Source: G963665215 sp963665215
GTDB lineage: Bacteria; Chloroflexota; Dehalococcoidia; Lucifugimonadales; CAUZJF01
Assembly: GCA_963665215.2 (NCBI GenBank)
Contig: CAXXWW010000006.1
Coordinates: forward strand, 62,001 to 126,000
Reading direction: 5' to 3'
DNA: 64,000 bases
Shown: piece after piece, positions 17,203 to 25,794 of the stretch
Layout: each line of letters starts with the position of its first letter
Numbering within the stretch: the stretch's first letter is position 1
Notes under the pieces: generated by a model
What the model saw: only the letters and a program-made list of their open reading frames with translations
Told to the model about the DNA's origin: nothing
Database searches by the model: none
Made by a program: the position numbers and the translations under genes

Positions 17203-19180
17203 TTCCCTCGTAAAAACCCCTCGTCCTCCGGGGGCAATGGGAGGATAATGTGGGGAAAGGGCGTTGGGGCAGCGCCCGGGCGAGGGAGGGGAGGATGTTC
17301 CGAGCGCGAGACCCGCAAGAGAGCCTCTGGCAGTCCCAGTTCCTGGTGACGCCGAAGAAGGCTAAGCGCCTGGAGGGGAGTTGGGCCGAGGTTTTCCGAA
17401 ACGAGGCGCTCCCCCTGATTGACGAGGAGCTCTTTGCTCCGATGTACTGCGCGGACAACGGCCGTCCCAACCGAGCGGTGCAGACCGTCCTCGGGGTCCA
17501 CCTTCTCAAAGAGATGTTCAACCTCACCGACGGTGAAGCCCTGGAGCAGCTAGAGTTCAACCTGCTCTGGCACCACGCCCTGCGGCTGGACATCGAGGAG
17601 ACCCACCTGCCCCAGAAGACCCTCCACAACTTCCGAGTTCGCCTGATGCAGCACGACGGTGGCCGGCTGGCTTTCCAGGAGACCACGGACCGGATCATCC
17701 AGGCGCTGGGCATACGCACCGGAAAGCAACGGCTGGACTCCACCCACATCATGAGCAACATCGCTACACTCACCCGGCTGGGCCTGTTCTGTGAGACGAT
17801 GCGGTTGTTCCTGCGGGCCTTGCGCTGGGAGCACCCAGAGCTTCGCCCTGTGGTTCCGGAGGGCCTCCTGGGGCGCTATTTGAAGGAAGAAGACGAGGCG
17901 ACCCACTACGAGGACGCCCACACGGGGGAGGGTCGGCGACGCCTTTCGGTCTGTGCCCGGGACCTCTACCGGCTGGTGGACCGGTTCCGTGGCACGACTG
18001 CTGCCCAGCTGGAGGAGTACCGGCTGCTGGAGCGGCTGCTGCGGGAGCAGTGCCATGTGGGCAAACACCGGGACGGGCGCCCGGGGGACGATGATGACGA
18101 TGCTGGGGAATGCAAGGTGCCCGTGGCCCTGAAGGACCCGAAGCAGGTGTCCGCCGACTCGCTGCAATCGCCCCACGACCCGGATGTGACCTACAGCGGC
18201 CACAAGGGGAAGGGGTACGAGGTGCAGGTGGCGGAGACCTGCCACGAGGAGAACGCCACCCAGCTCATCACCCACGTGGAGGTGACCCCCTCGAGTGGGA
18301 GCGACACCGACGTGAGCGTGCCGGTCGTTGACGGGCTCGCGGAGCGGAAGGTCCGACCGGACGAGCTCTTCGCCGACACGGCGTATGGGTCGGGCCGCAA
18401 TGCCTTCGAAGCCTCGCGCCGGGGAACGGAACTGGTGAGCCCGGTGGCGGGGTCGGCGCCGGGGAACTCGCACGAAGGAGAGGGTGACGGACCACCGCCG
18501 CTCACCGCCGCGGACTTTCAGATCGACGTCACAGGGGAGCAGGCCACGGTGTGCCCCGCCGGCCACCCGTCCATCGAGGAGTACGAGCTGAAGGATGCGC
18601 CGGAGCGGGTAGAGGTCCACTTTGCCGGGACAACATGCGAGCCCTGCCCCTTGCGATCCCGTTGCCCAGTGAAGCTGGACCGGCGTGCGGGGGACTACGT
18701 CCTCAAGGCGGACCTGGTGAAGGTGAACATCGAGCGGCGCCGGAGGGCCGAGGCCACCGAGGAGTGGCGCAAGCGGTATGACATAAGGGCCGGGATCGAG
18801 GGAACGAACTCCGAGCTCAAGCGCGCCCACGGGCTTGGGCGCTTGCGGGTGCGAGGGGGCCGTCGGGTGCGGCTTGCCGTCTACCTGAAGACGTTGGCGT
18901 GCAACTTCAAGCGGATGGTCCATGCACGCCTGGTGGAGATGGAGAACACGGCTCAGCGGGCGGTCGGGACGGTACCTGCGGTCGCGGCCGCATGAGGGCG
19001 CCGCTCCACAGCTTCCACCGGGTGCCCTGAGCCACGGAAGGGGTACCGCAACGGGATCACGCTTGTCCTGAGCGCGGCAGATGGTGCGGTGAGCCCAGCA
19101 GCCGGCATCCCGTGGCCTCCTCCCTTCCAGGCCCCTTCGCACGCCAGGGTTCATCTCAAACAGGCCTTTTTGCGAGGGAA
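17203..19180 (+). mobile_element. IS1182-type insertion sequence (1978 bp)
   Basis: Terminal inverted repeats TTCCCTCGTAAAAA (left) and, reversed, TTCCCTCGCAAAAA (right). A 10-bp direct duplication TCAAGGATGA flanks it (17193-17202, 19181-19190). The same termini bound three MITEs in this window. Confidence 0.9.
17295..18995 (+). CDS. IS1182-family transposase
   Basis: A 566-residue transposase. The N-terminal part (ALPLIDEELFAPMYCADNGRPN, LEFNLLWHHAL) is the DUF772/InsH-type domain, followed by the DDE region (LDSTHIMSNIA, FADTAYGSGRNAFEA, GIEGTNSELKRAHGL) and a four-Cys cluster with the CPLRSRCPVK motif. Start at ATG 17295 because GGGAGGGGAGG ends at it; the frame is also open further upstream. 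Intact length for the family. Confidence 0.93.
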   Translation: MFRARDPQESLWQSQFLVTPKKAKRLEGSWAEVFRNEALPLIDEELFAPMYCADNGRPNRAVQTVLGVHLLKEMFNLTDGEALEQLEFNLLWHHALRLDIEETHLPQKTLHNFRVRLMQHDGGRLAFQETTDRIIQALGIRTGKQRLDSTHIMSNIATLTRLGLFCETMRLFLRALRWEHPELRPVVPEGLLGRYLKEEDEATHYEDAHTGEGRRRLSVCARDLYRLVDRFRGTTAAQLEEYRLLERLLREQCHVGKHRDGRPGDDDDDAGECKVPVALKDPKQVSADSLQSPHDPDVTYSGHKGKGYEVQVAETCHEENATQLITHVEVTPSSGSDTDVSVPVVDGLAERKVRPDELFADTAYGSGRNAFEASRRGTELVSPVAGSAPGNSHEGEGDGPPPLTAADFQIDVTGEQATVCPAGHPSIEEYELKDAPERVEVHFAGTTCEPCPLRSRCPVKLDRRAGDYVLKADLVKVNIERRRRAEATEEWRKRYDIRAGIEGTNSELKRAHGLGRLRVRGGRRVRLAVYLKTLACNFKRMVHARLVEMENTAQRAVGTVPAVAAA

Positions 19181-19212
19181 TCAAGGATGAGCCACACCTG
19201 CGTAATGTCGAC
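19181..19212 (+). pseudogene. R-M gene piece 3 (short)
   Basis: After one duplication copy the frame reads DEPHLRNVD before the next element. Piece 4 restarts with MRNVVKACHD, so the two share an LRNV/MRNV block; the 12-bp sequences TGCGTAATGTCG and TGCGTAACGTCG flank the insertion. Confidence 0.6.
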
Positions 19213-20840
19213 GCTCAGCGATTATGTCCGCTTAAGTGTCAAGGGAAAATGTCCTCTAAGTAGATTGCCATGCTAGCAGATTAAGGCACTGCCGACGTTG
19301 CGCGGGCGGGCGACATGGGTGGGCTTTCGGCATCGATGTACTTCCTCACGGTGTCTCTGTGTATGCTCAGTTCCCGGGCGATCCCACGGATGGACAGCCC
19401 CTTGCGCTTCGCCTTCTGGACCGCCTTCCATCTCGCCGTCTGAAGTGGGGTGGGCTTTCTGGATCGCGGAGTCGCAGTCCTGCGAACTCTTGCGGCGCCG
19501 TTGCGGTCGGCATCGTCGCGGAGTCTGTCCACTACGAGCATTGTGCCCATTGACGTCACCTCGTCCTCCGACCTACTGATGACACTGTTGGTGTAGCGGC
19601 TGGGACCAGCCGTGTGCACGGTCCGCGTGTCGAAGCTGCGCAGGATATTTGGCCGTGGAGGCGCTTGCTGGGAGGCGACGGTACGCCCTTCGTGTTGCAC
19701 TGCCAGTCGGCCGTCCAGCCCCTCGAGTACTTCCACCACCGACCCGGCATAGCTCGGCCGAGACTTGTCGGGAAGCAACTGCAGGGTGCGCCAGCGGTAT
19801 TTCACCGTGTTGTCCCGTCCAACCCTGCGCCTGTACTTCAGGCATAGGACTGTGTCCAGGCACATCCCCGGGTCTGGGACCCGATACGCGGTGTCTGCGT
19901 GCTCCGGCGGCACACGAAAGCGTTCATTGAAGCGGGGCAGGAAGTCGTTGAGCACGCGGTTAGCGTCATCGATGGTGGTCGCGCCTGCGAGTCTCAGCTC
20001 CGTGACCAGTCTGTCCTGGAGCGTGCCCGCGGTGCGTTCCACGCGGCCTTTGGCTTGTGGAGATCGTGCGAATATCAGCTGTACGCCGATCTCACCCATA
20101 GCGCGCGAGAACTGGGTGGGAGCGGCGGCGGTCTCCGACGGCGGCGTGTGCTTGAAGACGCCATGGCGGTCTGAATAGAGTGCGAGCGGTATGCCGTAGC
20201 TCCGTATCAGATCCCGCATCAGCAGTAAGTAGCTGCGGGTGTTCTCCTGCTCGCAGAACAGGGCATTGACGACACAGCCAGTAGCGTCGTCGACCGCCAG
20301 CAGTAGCGTGAACTGGGGGCCATCTTCTCCCAGCCATCTGTGGTAGCTGCCGTCGATCTGTATCAGCATTCCCTCGCGAGTCATCCGCTGCCGTCGAACA
20401 CGATGCTTCGGCGGCCTGCGACGGCGAGGACTGTTCATACCGGCGTCAGTCAGTATCTTGCGCAACGTGTTACGATCGATGTCTATGCCCTCTCGCTCCC
20501 TCAGCAACTCGCTCAGGTGCGTGTGGTTGACTCCCGCGTATCGGGTCCGCGCCAGGACCACCACGTCGGTCGCCAACGGGTCCGATGTAGCGTTGGCCGG
20601 TCTGCGACCTCGATTGCCGTGAGCGAGTGCGGCTGCGCCGTCCCTTCTGTAGGCCGCCAGAATACGCCTGGTGTGGCGCGCGCTCACTCCCATCAAAGTC
20701 GCTGCCTGCTCCGTGGTCATATGGTCCGCCATCAAACTGTTGAGAACCTGAAGCCTTGTCTGCTCTCTCTGCGTCAATGTCACATGCTCCTTCATGCGGA
20801 CATTTTCGCTTGACAGTTAGCGAGGACATAATCGCTGAGC
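19213..20840 (-). mobile_element. ISNCY/IS1202-type insertion sequence (~1.6 kb)
   Basis: Long inverted ends: GCTCAGCGATTATGTCC (19213-19229) is a perfect inverse of 20824-20840, and the similarity goes on inward (GTGTCAAGGGAAAATGTCC against CTGTCAAGCGAAAATGTCC). If the element proper starts at TGTCC the limits are 19225-20828. Flanking 12-bp direct repeats (19199-19210, 20848-20859) match at 11 of 12 positions. Confidence 0.8.
19281..20795 (-). CDS. ISNCY-type transposase with rve core
   Basis: A 504-residue transposase. N-terminal HTH (TTEQAATLMGVSARHTRRIL), a second DNA-binding region, an integrase-like core with D in IQIDGSYHRWLG, D in YSDRHGVFK and E in GRVERTAGTLQ, and a further C-terminal HTH (GLSIRGIARELSIHRDTVRK). 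The two-HTH layout and core resemble the IS1202 group of ISNCY; the family name is my best guess. Intact, starting at ATG 20795. Confidence 0.85.
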   Translation of the reverse strand: MKEHVTLTQREQTRLQVLNSLMADHMTTEQAATLMGVSARHTRRILAAYRRDGAAALAHGNRGRRPANATSDPLATDVVVLARTRYAGVNHTHLSELLREREGIDIDRNTLRKILTDAGMNSPRRRRPPKHRVRRQRMTREGMLIQIDGSYHRWLGEDGPQFTLLLAVDDATGCVVNALFCEQENTRSYLLLMRDLIRSYGIPLALYSDRHGVFKHTPPSETAAAPTQFSRAMGEIGVQLIFARSPQAKGRVERTAGTLQDRLVTELRLAGATTIDDANRVLNDFLPRFNERFRVPPEHADTAYRVPDPGMCLDTVLCLKYRRRVGRDNTVKYRWRTLQLLPDKSRPSYAGSVVEVLEGLDGRLAVQHEGRTVASQQAPPRPNILRSFDTRTVHTAGPSRYTNSVISRSEDEVTSMGTMLVVDRLRDDADRNGAARVRRTATPRSRKPTPLQTARWKAVQKAKRKGLSIRGIARELSIHRDTVRKYIDAESPPMSPARATSAVP

Positions 20841-21079
20841 AGTTACATGCGTAACGTCGTAAAAGCGTGCCATGACCGTATATTTTTCCGCCTAGGGCAT
20901 GACCCCGCGAAAGCGTTTGATGAATTGATGAAGGTGCTTTTCGTCAAACTTTTTGATGAGCGGGAGACGCCCCATTTTTATGAATTCATGGTCCTCGCGG
21001 GCGAGACAGAAGCTGAAACAGCCCTTCGCATCAATGACCTTTTTAAGAGAAGTACCACGAGTCGCCGTTACAAGAATGA
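20841..21079 (+). pseudogene. R-M gene piece 4: methylase N-terminal helices
   Basis: Reads RNVVKACHDRIFF, AFDELMKVLFVKLFDERE, ETEAETALRINDLFKRS, typical of the helical N-terminus of type I-like N6-adenine methylases. It stops at MITE 1; the following SAM-binding motif I region is not found anywhere in the window. Confidence 0.8.
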
Positions 21080-21287
21080 TTCCCTCGTAAAAAGTCTGTG
21101 TAGGTTGAATTAGAACAAACGTACCCACACCTGGGTACAATATAGTCTGTGTAGGTTGAATTAGAACAAACGTACCCACACCTGGGTACAATATACAGTC
21201 TCTGTTCCGCACACTACCCCAACATACGGTAGCGCGCAGATGTGCTAAATCGCTGGAACTTCCTCAAAACGGGTTTTTACGAGGGAA
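21080..21287. repeat. MITE copy 1 (208 bp, internal duplication)
   Basis: Termini TTCCCTCGTAAAAA in inverted orientation. Compared with the 157-bp copies it carries a tandem duplication of the ~51-bp block AGTCTGTGTAGGTTGAAT..GGGTACAATAT. Its flanks (ACAAGAATGA and TCAATCTTAC) are not duplicates, unlike those of the other two copies. Confidence 0.85.
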
Positions 21288-21719
21288 TCAATCTTACAGA
21301 CCCTGAAATATATGCCGAACTCCGCGCTTTTGCGGAGAAAAATATCTTCGGAACCGACATCAATGAGCGCATGGCGCGTGTCACTAAGATGAACATGATT
21401 ATGCACGGTGACGGTCACGGGGGCATATTTAATTGTCACGGGCTTGATGTGGGATATACCCTGACTCCAGCTATAGGGAGAGGGAAGGATGTGACCTGCA
21501 TATTCTCTAATCCTCCATTTGCTGGCCGTGAAGCGGACTCCAAATATGTGGATCGATTTGAGACGACGCAAGGGGAATCTGGGCACTCCGTCCAAACTCC
21601 CAAAAGTATCCCATTTGTTGAACATATTCTTGACCTTCTAAAAGTGGGGTAGCTGCGCTTGTTCTTCCAAGCGGGATTTTCAGTTCACAGTCATACCACT
21701 TCTGCAAACTCCGTGAGTT
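21288..21719 (+). pseudogene. R-M gene piece 5: methylase catalytic core
   Basis: LTDPEIYAELRAFAEKNIFGTDINERMARVTKMNM, HGLDVG, and motif IV NPPFAG. The frame is lost after DLLKVG at a G run (21646-21649); one more G would give KVGGVAALVLPSGIFSS. Confidence 0.8.
21645..21719 (+). repeat. 75-bp direct duplication, copy 1
   Basis: Encodes VAALVLPSGIFSSQSYHFCK of the methylase in a shifted frame. An apparently identical copy is at 21826-21900, and shorter pieces (TAGCTGCGCTTGTTCTTCCA; TTGGGTGTTCTTCCAT) are scattered between. Confidence 0.85.
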
Positions 21720-21825
21720 TATTTGGGCTAAGACAGAAATCCTAGCAATTATTGGACTGCCTCATTGGGTGTTCTTCCATAGCTGCGCTTGTTCTTCCAG
21801 GATGCGATTGGGTGTTCTTCCATGG

Positions 21826-21900
21826 TGGGGTAGCTGCGCTTGTTCTTCCAAGCGGGATTTTCAGTTCACAGTCATACCACTTCTGCAAACTCCGTGAGTT
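21826..21900 (+). repeat. 75-bp direct duplication, copy 2
   Basis: Second copy of the block at 21645-21719; followed directly by unrelated GGGCACTTC.. sequence rather than the TATTTGGGCTAAG that follows copy 1. Confidence 0.85.
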
Positions 21901-22508
21901 CAAGGGGCACTTCTATTTTTTCGGAGAACAGATACACCCCGCGACAATTACGATATATTTATAGATTGGGCGGAAAATGTAGGATATGACCAAGCGGGGC
22001 GTAAAACAGACAAAAATGACTTACCTGGAATTATTGATAGGTATCAGCGCATTAGCAAGCCCAAAGAAAATCTTTTCAAGGCCGCGACTTTGCGTGATCG
22101 TGGCAGGATTGATCCCCTGTTTTACCAGCCTGGTGAGCATCAGAAGGTTAGCACGATAGGAAGACGGAGTGAGCCGCTGACCAGTCTGCTCCTGCCAACC
22201 ACTGAAATATTAAAGCGCAAGAAGGGGAATAATCTAAAAGTCCGATATGTAGAAGTGGGCGATACGGACAAGGTAACAGGCCGAATCTTTAATGTGACGG
22301 AATTGGAAGTTCAACAACTTCCTTCCAGGGCAAAATACATCGCCCATGAAAATATGCTATTGATTCCAAATCATAGGAACTCTATCAAGGCCGGGCGGAG
22401 GGTCACACTTGTTCCCGCTGACCATGATGGTATCGTAGTCACAAGCCGTTTCATCGTCGCACGAGCCAAGATTCCCGCCATTTACCTTTACCACATACTG
22501 AACCTTGA
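21901..22508 (+). pseudogene. R-M gene piece 6: methylase end and target-recognition part
   Basis: Readable from about 21930: DNYDIFIDWAENVGYDQAG, GIIDRYQRISKP, then LKVRYVEVGDTD, VTELEVQQLPSRA, and FIVARAKIPAIYLYHILNL, which resembles a Methylase_S-type recognition domain. MITE 2 interrupts after HILNL. Confidence 0.75.
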
Positions 22509-22665
22509 TTCTCTCGTAAAAAGTCTGTGTAGGTTGAATTAGAACAAACGTACCCACATCTGGGTACAATATACAGTCTCTGTTCCGCACACTACCCCAA
22601 CATACGGTAGCGCGCAGATGTGCTAAATCGCTGGAGCTTCCTCAAAACGGGTTTTTACGAGGGAA
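22509..22665. repeat. MITE copy 2 (157 bp)
   Basis: Left end TTCTCTCGTAAAAAG, right end reversed TTCCCTCGTAAAAAC. Flanked by AACCTTGA on both sides (22501-22508, 22668-22675). Contains the hairpin GTACCCA..TGGGTAC. Too short for a transposase. Confidence 0.9.
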
Positions 22666-22852
22666 TCAACCTTGACATTGTTAAGAAGCGAATGTTGACC
22701 TTAGTGTCGGGCTCATCTTCGACCGAAATCAAATTTGACCAATTGTCCGAGATACTGGTTCCATTGCCGGATGGGGATGACTTTGACCTTTGGCTTGAAA
22801 GGATTCAGCAACTGACAATGGAAATTGATGAAGCTAGGAATTCCTTGTCCAC
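22666..22852 (+). pseudogene. R-M gene piece 7: C-terminal helices
   Basis: Continues the frame across MITE 2 as LDIVKKRMLTLVSGSSS, IKFDQLSEILVPLPDGDD and RIQQLTMEIDEARN, the long helix usual at the end of a recognition half-domain. Cut by the IS1380 element; its stop codon lies inside that element. Confidence 0.75.
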
Positions 22853-24579
22853 TAAGCCCGAATCCACCGAAGGACACCGATGGACGGCGTGAGGAAAGCG
22901 GAAGGGGGGTGAGGGAGCTACAGGGGAAATAGCCTGGGTTCCATTTGGGGTAGGGAGGTCGGCGGACGGTCTTCATCGCCGCACAGGGGCCCCTATGGCC
23001 GTCTGCGGGAGCTGCGATGCGCGGGATGGCGAGAGAATACGCAGCAGGGAACTCTCTCGGACCGGGCTGGCACGAGTCTGCGGGGATCTTCGGTTGTCCG
23101 GTGGGTGGGTCGGTCGCCGACGGTGCCGTCAGGCCGGGAGTGGAATGGCTCGCAGCCGGGCCAAGGCGCGGCTGAACTTCTCAGCCCAAGGCCAGCGATC
23201 CGGAAGATGCAGGGTCAACCGGCGTGCCGAGCGGGTGAGCCGTCCGGCCAGGGAGAAGAACCGCCGCCGGAGGGTCTTGGTGGTGGCTATCCGCTCTCCC
23301 AGACCGATCCGCGCCGTCCAGCGGGCCAGGTTGTGGGCCATCGTCTGGACGGCCAGCCAGGCGCCGTTGGCGGCGAAGCGGCCCGAGGGGAGATGGTTCA
23401 GCCCGACGCCGTACTTGAGGTCGCGTATGGCATTCTCGATCTCGGCGTGGCGGCGATGGTCAGCCTCCAGTTCGAGCAACTCCCCGTCCCGGTCGGTGAT
23501 GAAGCCATGATAGCTGTATTTGGCGAAGAGGGCCAGTTGGGAACCGGGCGTGGGCTTCACCCGCCGGACGATGAGCCGTACCGGCGCGGCGTCCGCCTCG
23601 GCCTGGAAGGGGGTGCAGGTGGTCTCGGCCACATCGGCGGCGCCGTCCATCCAGTAAGGAATCGGCGTCCAGGCATCTTCGGGTATCGCCTCGATGAGAT
23701 TGTGCAGGCTTTTGTGCTGGCGGATGGTGATGGAGAAGCGGACATCCATCTTGCGGCAGACGGATACCACGCCATGAGTGTAGAACCCGCTGTCGGCCCG
23801 TAGCGTGAGTCGTCCGTTGGCCCCGGCGTAGCGCACCCGTCCCACCGTCTCCCGCAGGAAGTGGGCGGCGCCGCGGGCGGTGTTGGCCCGGCCCTCGCGC
23901 AGCCGGGACATCAGCACGTCTCCGGTGCCGGCGGCGATGGCCAGCAGCGGGTGGTAGCCCCGCTTGCCGGTATAGCCGTGGTGGCGGGCGCCCTCCTTGG
24001 CCAGTCCGTAGGTCTCGCAGATGGTGGAGTCCAGGTCAATGGTCAGGGGCCCGTCGCCGGGTCCCGCCCCGGCCTGCCAAGCCCGGGCCAGCAACTCGCG
24101 GCTCACCCGGTCGAGTTGACGGACGTGGCCCCACCGGAAGCTGCGCAGGAAGGTGCCCAGGGTGGATGGCGCCTTGACCGTGCCGCCCAGGGTGCAGGCC
24201 GTCCCCCCGGTGCGCAACACATCGGCGTCGTCAATGCAGTCGCCCCCAGCCAGCGCAGACGCCACCAGCGTCATCATCTTGTCGCTCGTGTTCGCCCGCC
24301 CCGGGGCATCGCCCAGGTCGAGGCGCTGCCGGACGAGTTCGGGCAGGCCGAGGTGCCGCGCCAGGGTGGCCGGAAGGAGCAGCCCGGCATTGGCCACCAA
24401 GCGGCGGTCGTCGAAGGTGATTTGGATCCGGTCGGGGTGGTTGCGTGGCAGCATCTACTGGGTGCTCCTTTTCCGGGGCCGTTTTTTTGCTACAAAACCA
24501 TTATCCCAGAAGCACAGGAGCACCTTCTTGCCGCCTCAGGACGCTAACCCGACGCCCTCCTTCGGTGGATTCGGGCTTA
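22853..24579 (-). mobile_element. IS1380-family insertion sequence, type 2 (~1.73 kb)
   Basis: Perfect 22-bp terminal inverted repeats at 22853-22874 and 24558-24579, beginning TAAGCCCGAATCCACCG. I could not define a target duplication with confidence. The 5' flank inside the element (22893-23128) holds no other gene. Confidence 0.9.
23129..24454 (-). CDS. IS1380-family transposase
   Basis: A 441-residue transposase. DDE-type residues lie in LTIDLDSTICETYG, LTLRADSGFYTHGV and the late HAEIENAIRDLKYGVGL motif, followed by NHLPSGRFAANGAWL, all usual for IS1380. Start at ATG 24454. Intact. It differs strongly from the IS1380 transposase at 30073, so two separate IS1380 lineages are present. Confidence 0.93.
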   Translation of the reverse strand: MLPRNHPDRIQITFDDRRLVANAGLLLPATLARHLGLPELVRQRLDLGDAPGRANTSDKMMTLVASALAGGDCIDDADVLRTGGTACTLGGTVKAPSTLGTFLRSFRWGHVRQLDRVSRELLARAWQAGAGPGDGPLTIDLDSTICETYGLAKEGARHHGYTGKRGYHPLLAIAAGTGDVLMSRLREGRANTARGAAHFLRETVGRVRYAGANGRLTLRADSGFYTHGVVSVCRKMDVRFSITIRQHKSLHNLIEAIPEDAWTPIPYWMDGAADVAETTCTPFQAEADAAPVRLIVRRVKPTPGSQLALFAKYSYHGFITDRDGELLELEADHRRHAEIENAIRDLKYGVGLNHLPSGRFAANGAWLAVQTMAHNLARWTARIGLGERIATTKTLRRRFFSLAGRLTRSARRLTLHLPDRWPWAEKFSRALARLRAIPLPA

Positions 24580-24599
24580 ACTGACCTCACGTTAACCCA

Positions 24600-24675
24600 A
24601 AGCCCCCGATTGCGAGCGCCCCTCTCTGGCTAAAAGAGTTCAATATGGCTTCGTGCGTCACCGAGATCAGGGAGA
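24600..24675 (+). repeat. Diverged ~75-bp direct repeat, copy 1
   Basis: GATTGCGAGCGCCCCTCTCT and the following ~50 bases resemble 25676-25755 (GACTGCAAGCGCCCCTCTTT..), strongly over the first 27 bases and loosely after. The two copies bracket the hydrolase gene. Confidence 0.55.
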
Positions 24676-24852
24676 GTCAAACTCGGACTTACTTGTTCGT
24701 AGCAATACTCGATGGATAGGTGGCCTCTGGGGCAATAGCGTCGGCTTGAATCAATCCAATTTGTCAGCGAGAATGAGCATTGAAGCTAGTAAACGGTGAG
24801 ATGGCCGCAGAGACACCGTGCGGGCAAAGACCCTTCCAAACGAATCGGCATC

Positions 24853-25548
24853 ATGATTGACGGTGAAGTCTTGGAAACCAAGTTCTCCGCGACCGAAGGC
24901 GGACCGGAAGTTTCCGCGATCCTCAAGCGGCCCGGTGACGCACACGCGTTGATGGTATTCGGCCATGGAGCAGGGACGCTCATACAACACCCCGTGATGG
25001 TGGGAACGGCCAACGCGCTTGCGGGGCAGGGAGTCGCCACATTCCGCTTCAACTATCCCTACACCGAGCAAGGCAGAGGGGCCGAATGGCGCAGCTCCCT
25101 CAATCCTCTAGAGCTGCTCCTGGCCACCGTATATTCAGCCGTGGTCGTCGCCGCCAAGGCCGCACCGGGATTGCCGTTGTTTGTGGGAGGCCGATCTATG
25201 AGCAGCCAACTTATGTCCCTAGCCGTGGCCGACGGTACGACGCCAGACGTGCGAGGAGTCGTGTTATTCGCCTTCCCAATGCGTTGGCGCCAACTCCTGG
25301 ATGACCCTGTCGCTCACCTGAAGAAAGTTCACACTCCGATGCTGTTCGTCCAGGGCAACCAGGACGACCTCACGGACCTGGACGAGCTACAGCCGATATT
25401 GTACAGCCTTGGTGACCGCGCGACCCTGCATGTGGTTGACGGCGCCGATCACTTCTACAATGTGCCAGAGAGTTCGGGAAGGACTCAGAAAGACGCGATG
25501 TTGGAGGTGGCGGCGGCTGTCAGAAATTGGATGTGCGCCTCTCTCTAA
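24853..25548 (+). CDS. Alpha/beta-hydrolase, KANL3/Tex30-like
   Basis: A 231-residue hydrolase. The oxyanion region is VFGHGAGT; the nucleophile elbow is GGRSMSS; the acid is probably D in QGNQDDLTD and the base H in VDGADHFYNV. This is the compact fold of the KANL3/Tex30 group often labelled dienelactone hydrolase-like; the substrate is unknown. ATG 24853 is chosen because homologous folds begin with the short beta-strands right after it; no strong ribosome site is seen and the frame extends upstream. It stands alone between an IS1380 and a repeat. Confidence 0.85.
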   Translation: MIDGEVLETKFSATEGGPEVSAILKRPGDAHALMVFGHGAGTLIQHPVMVGTANALAGQGVATFRFNYPYTEQGRGAEWRSSLNPLELLLATVYSAVVVAAKAAPGLPLFVGGRSMSSQLMSLAVADGTTPDVRGVVLFAFPMRWRQLLDDPVAHLKKVHTPMLFVQGNQDDLTDLDELQPILYSLGDRATLHVVDGADHFYNVPESSGRTQKDAMLEVAAAVRNWMCASL

Positions 25549-25675
25549 GTCAAACCCGACGCATCAATGCGATTGCTGTCTTGCCGGTGTTATTTCAGGA
25601 AATGCGCTCACTTTGATACCCGCGTCGATATACCCTTCATGTAGGGCATCCATGATCAGCCCCAGGGCTCCCAAA

Positions 25676-25755
25676 ACCGCCGACTGCAAGCGCCCCTCTT
25701 TGGCTCAGGGACTCGAATACAGTGTTGTGTCTCACCGACATTGGGGAGGCTTGAC
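25676..25755 (+). repeat. Diverged ~75-bp direct repeat, copy 2
   Basis: Partner of 24600-24675, placed between the hydrolase gene and the 3' end of the aminotransferase gene. The rest of 25549-25794 shows no gene. Confidence 0.55.
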
Positions 25756-25794
25756 CCCCCCCAGTGAGCCTCTCCCTGTCTCGCGCTGAATTGC

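Larger units (their letters stand above)
15318..22852 (+). pseudogene. Single-chain restriction-modification gene, broken by five insertions and truncated by a sixth
   Basis: Pieces of one gene lie at 15318-15624, 17001-17202, 19191-19212, 20841-21079, 21288-21719, 21900-22508 and 22666-22852. In order they encode an HSDR_N-type PD-(D/E)XK nuclease (DIVAY..VVETKAP), then an N6-adenine methylase (FDELMKVLFVKLFDERE, FGTDINERMARVTKMNM, NPPFAG = motif IV), then a target-recognition-like region ending in LVPLPDGDD and helices. No helicase pieces are present, so this resembles a type IIG or other R-M-S fusion more than type I. The methylase segment with motif I (DPACGxG) is missing at the 21080 MITE. 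Insertions: IS256 copy B, IS1182-type, ISNCY-type, MITE 1 and MITE 2; the 3' end is cut by an IS1380. Confidence 0.85.

Noticed and set aside
17550..19184. 544-codon minus-strand frame over the IS1182-type transposase
   Set aside because: High-GC antisense shadow with Arg/Pro/His-rich composition; the plus frame has all the family motifs.
21640..22600. Repeated short blocks suggestive of a CRISPR array
   Set aside because: Repeats are few, of unequal spacing, and are explained by a coding duplication and by MITE copies.
15318..22852. Complete type I restriction system (separate R, M and S genes)
   Set aside because: No helicase/translocase fragments and no start codons between the nuclease, methylase and recognition parts.
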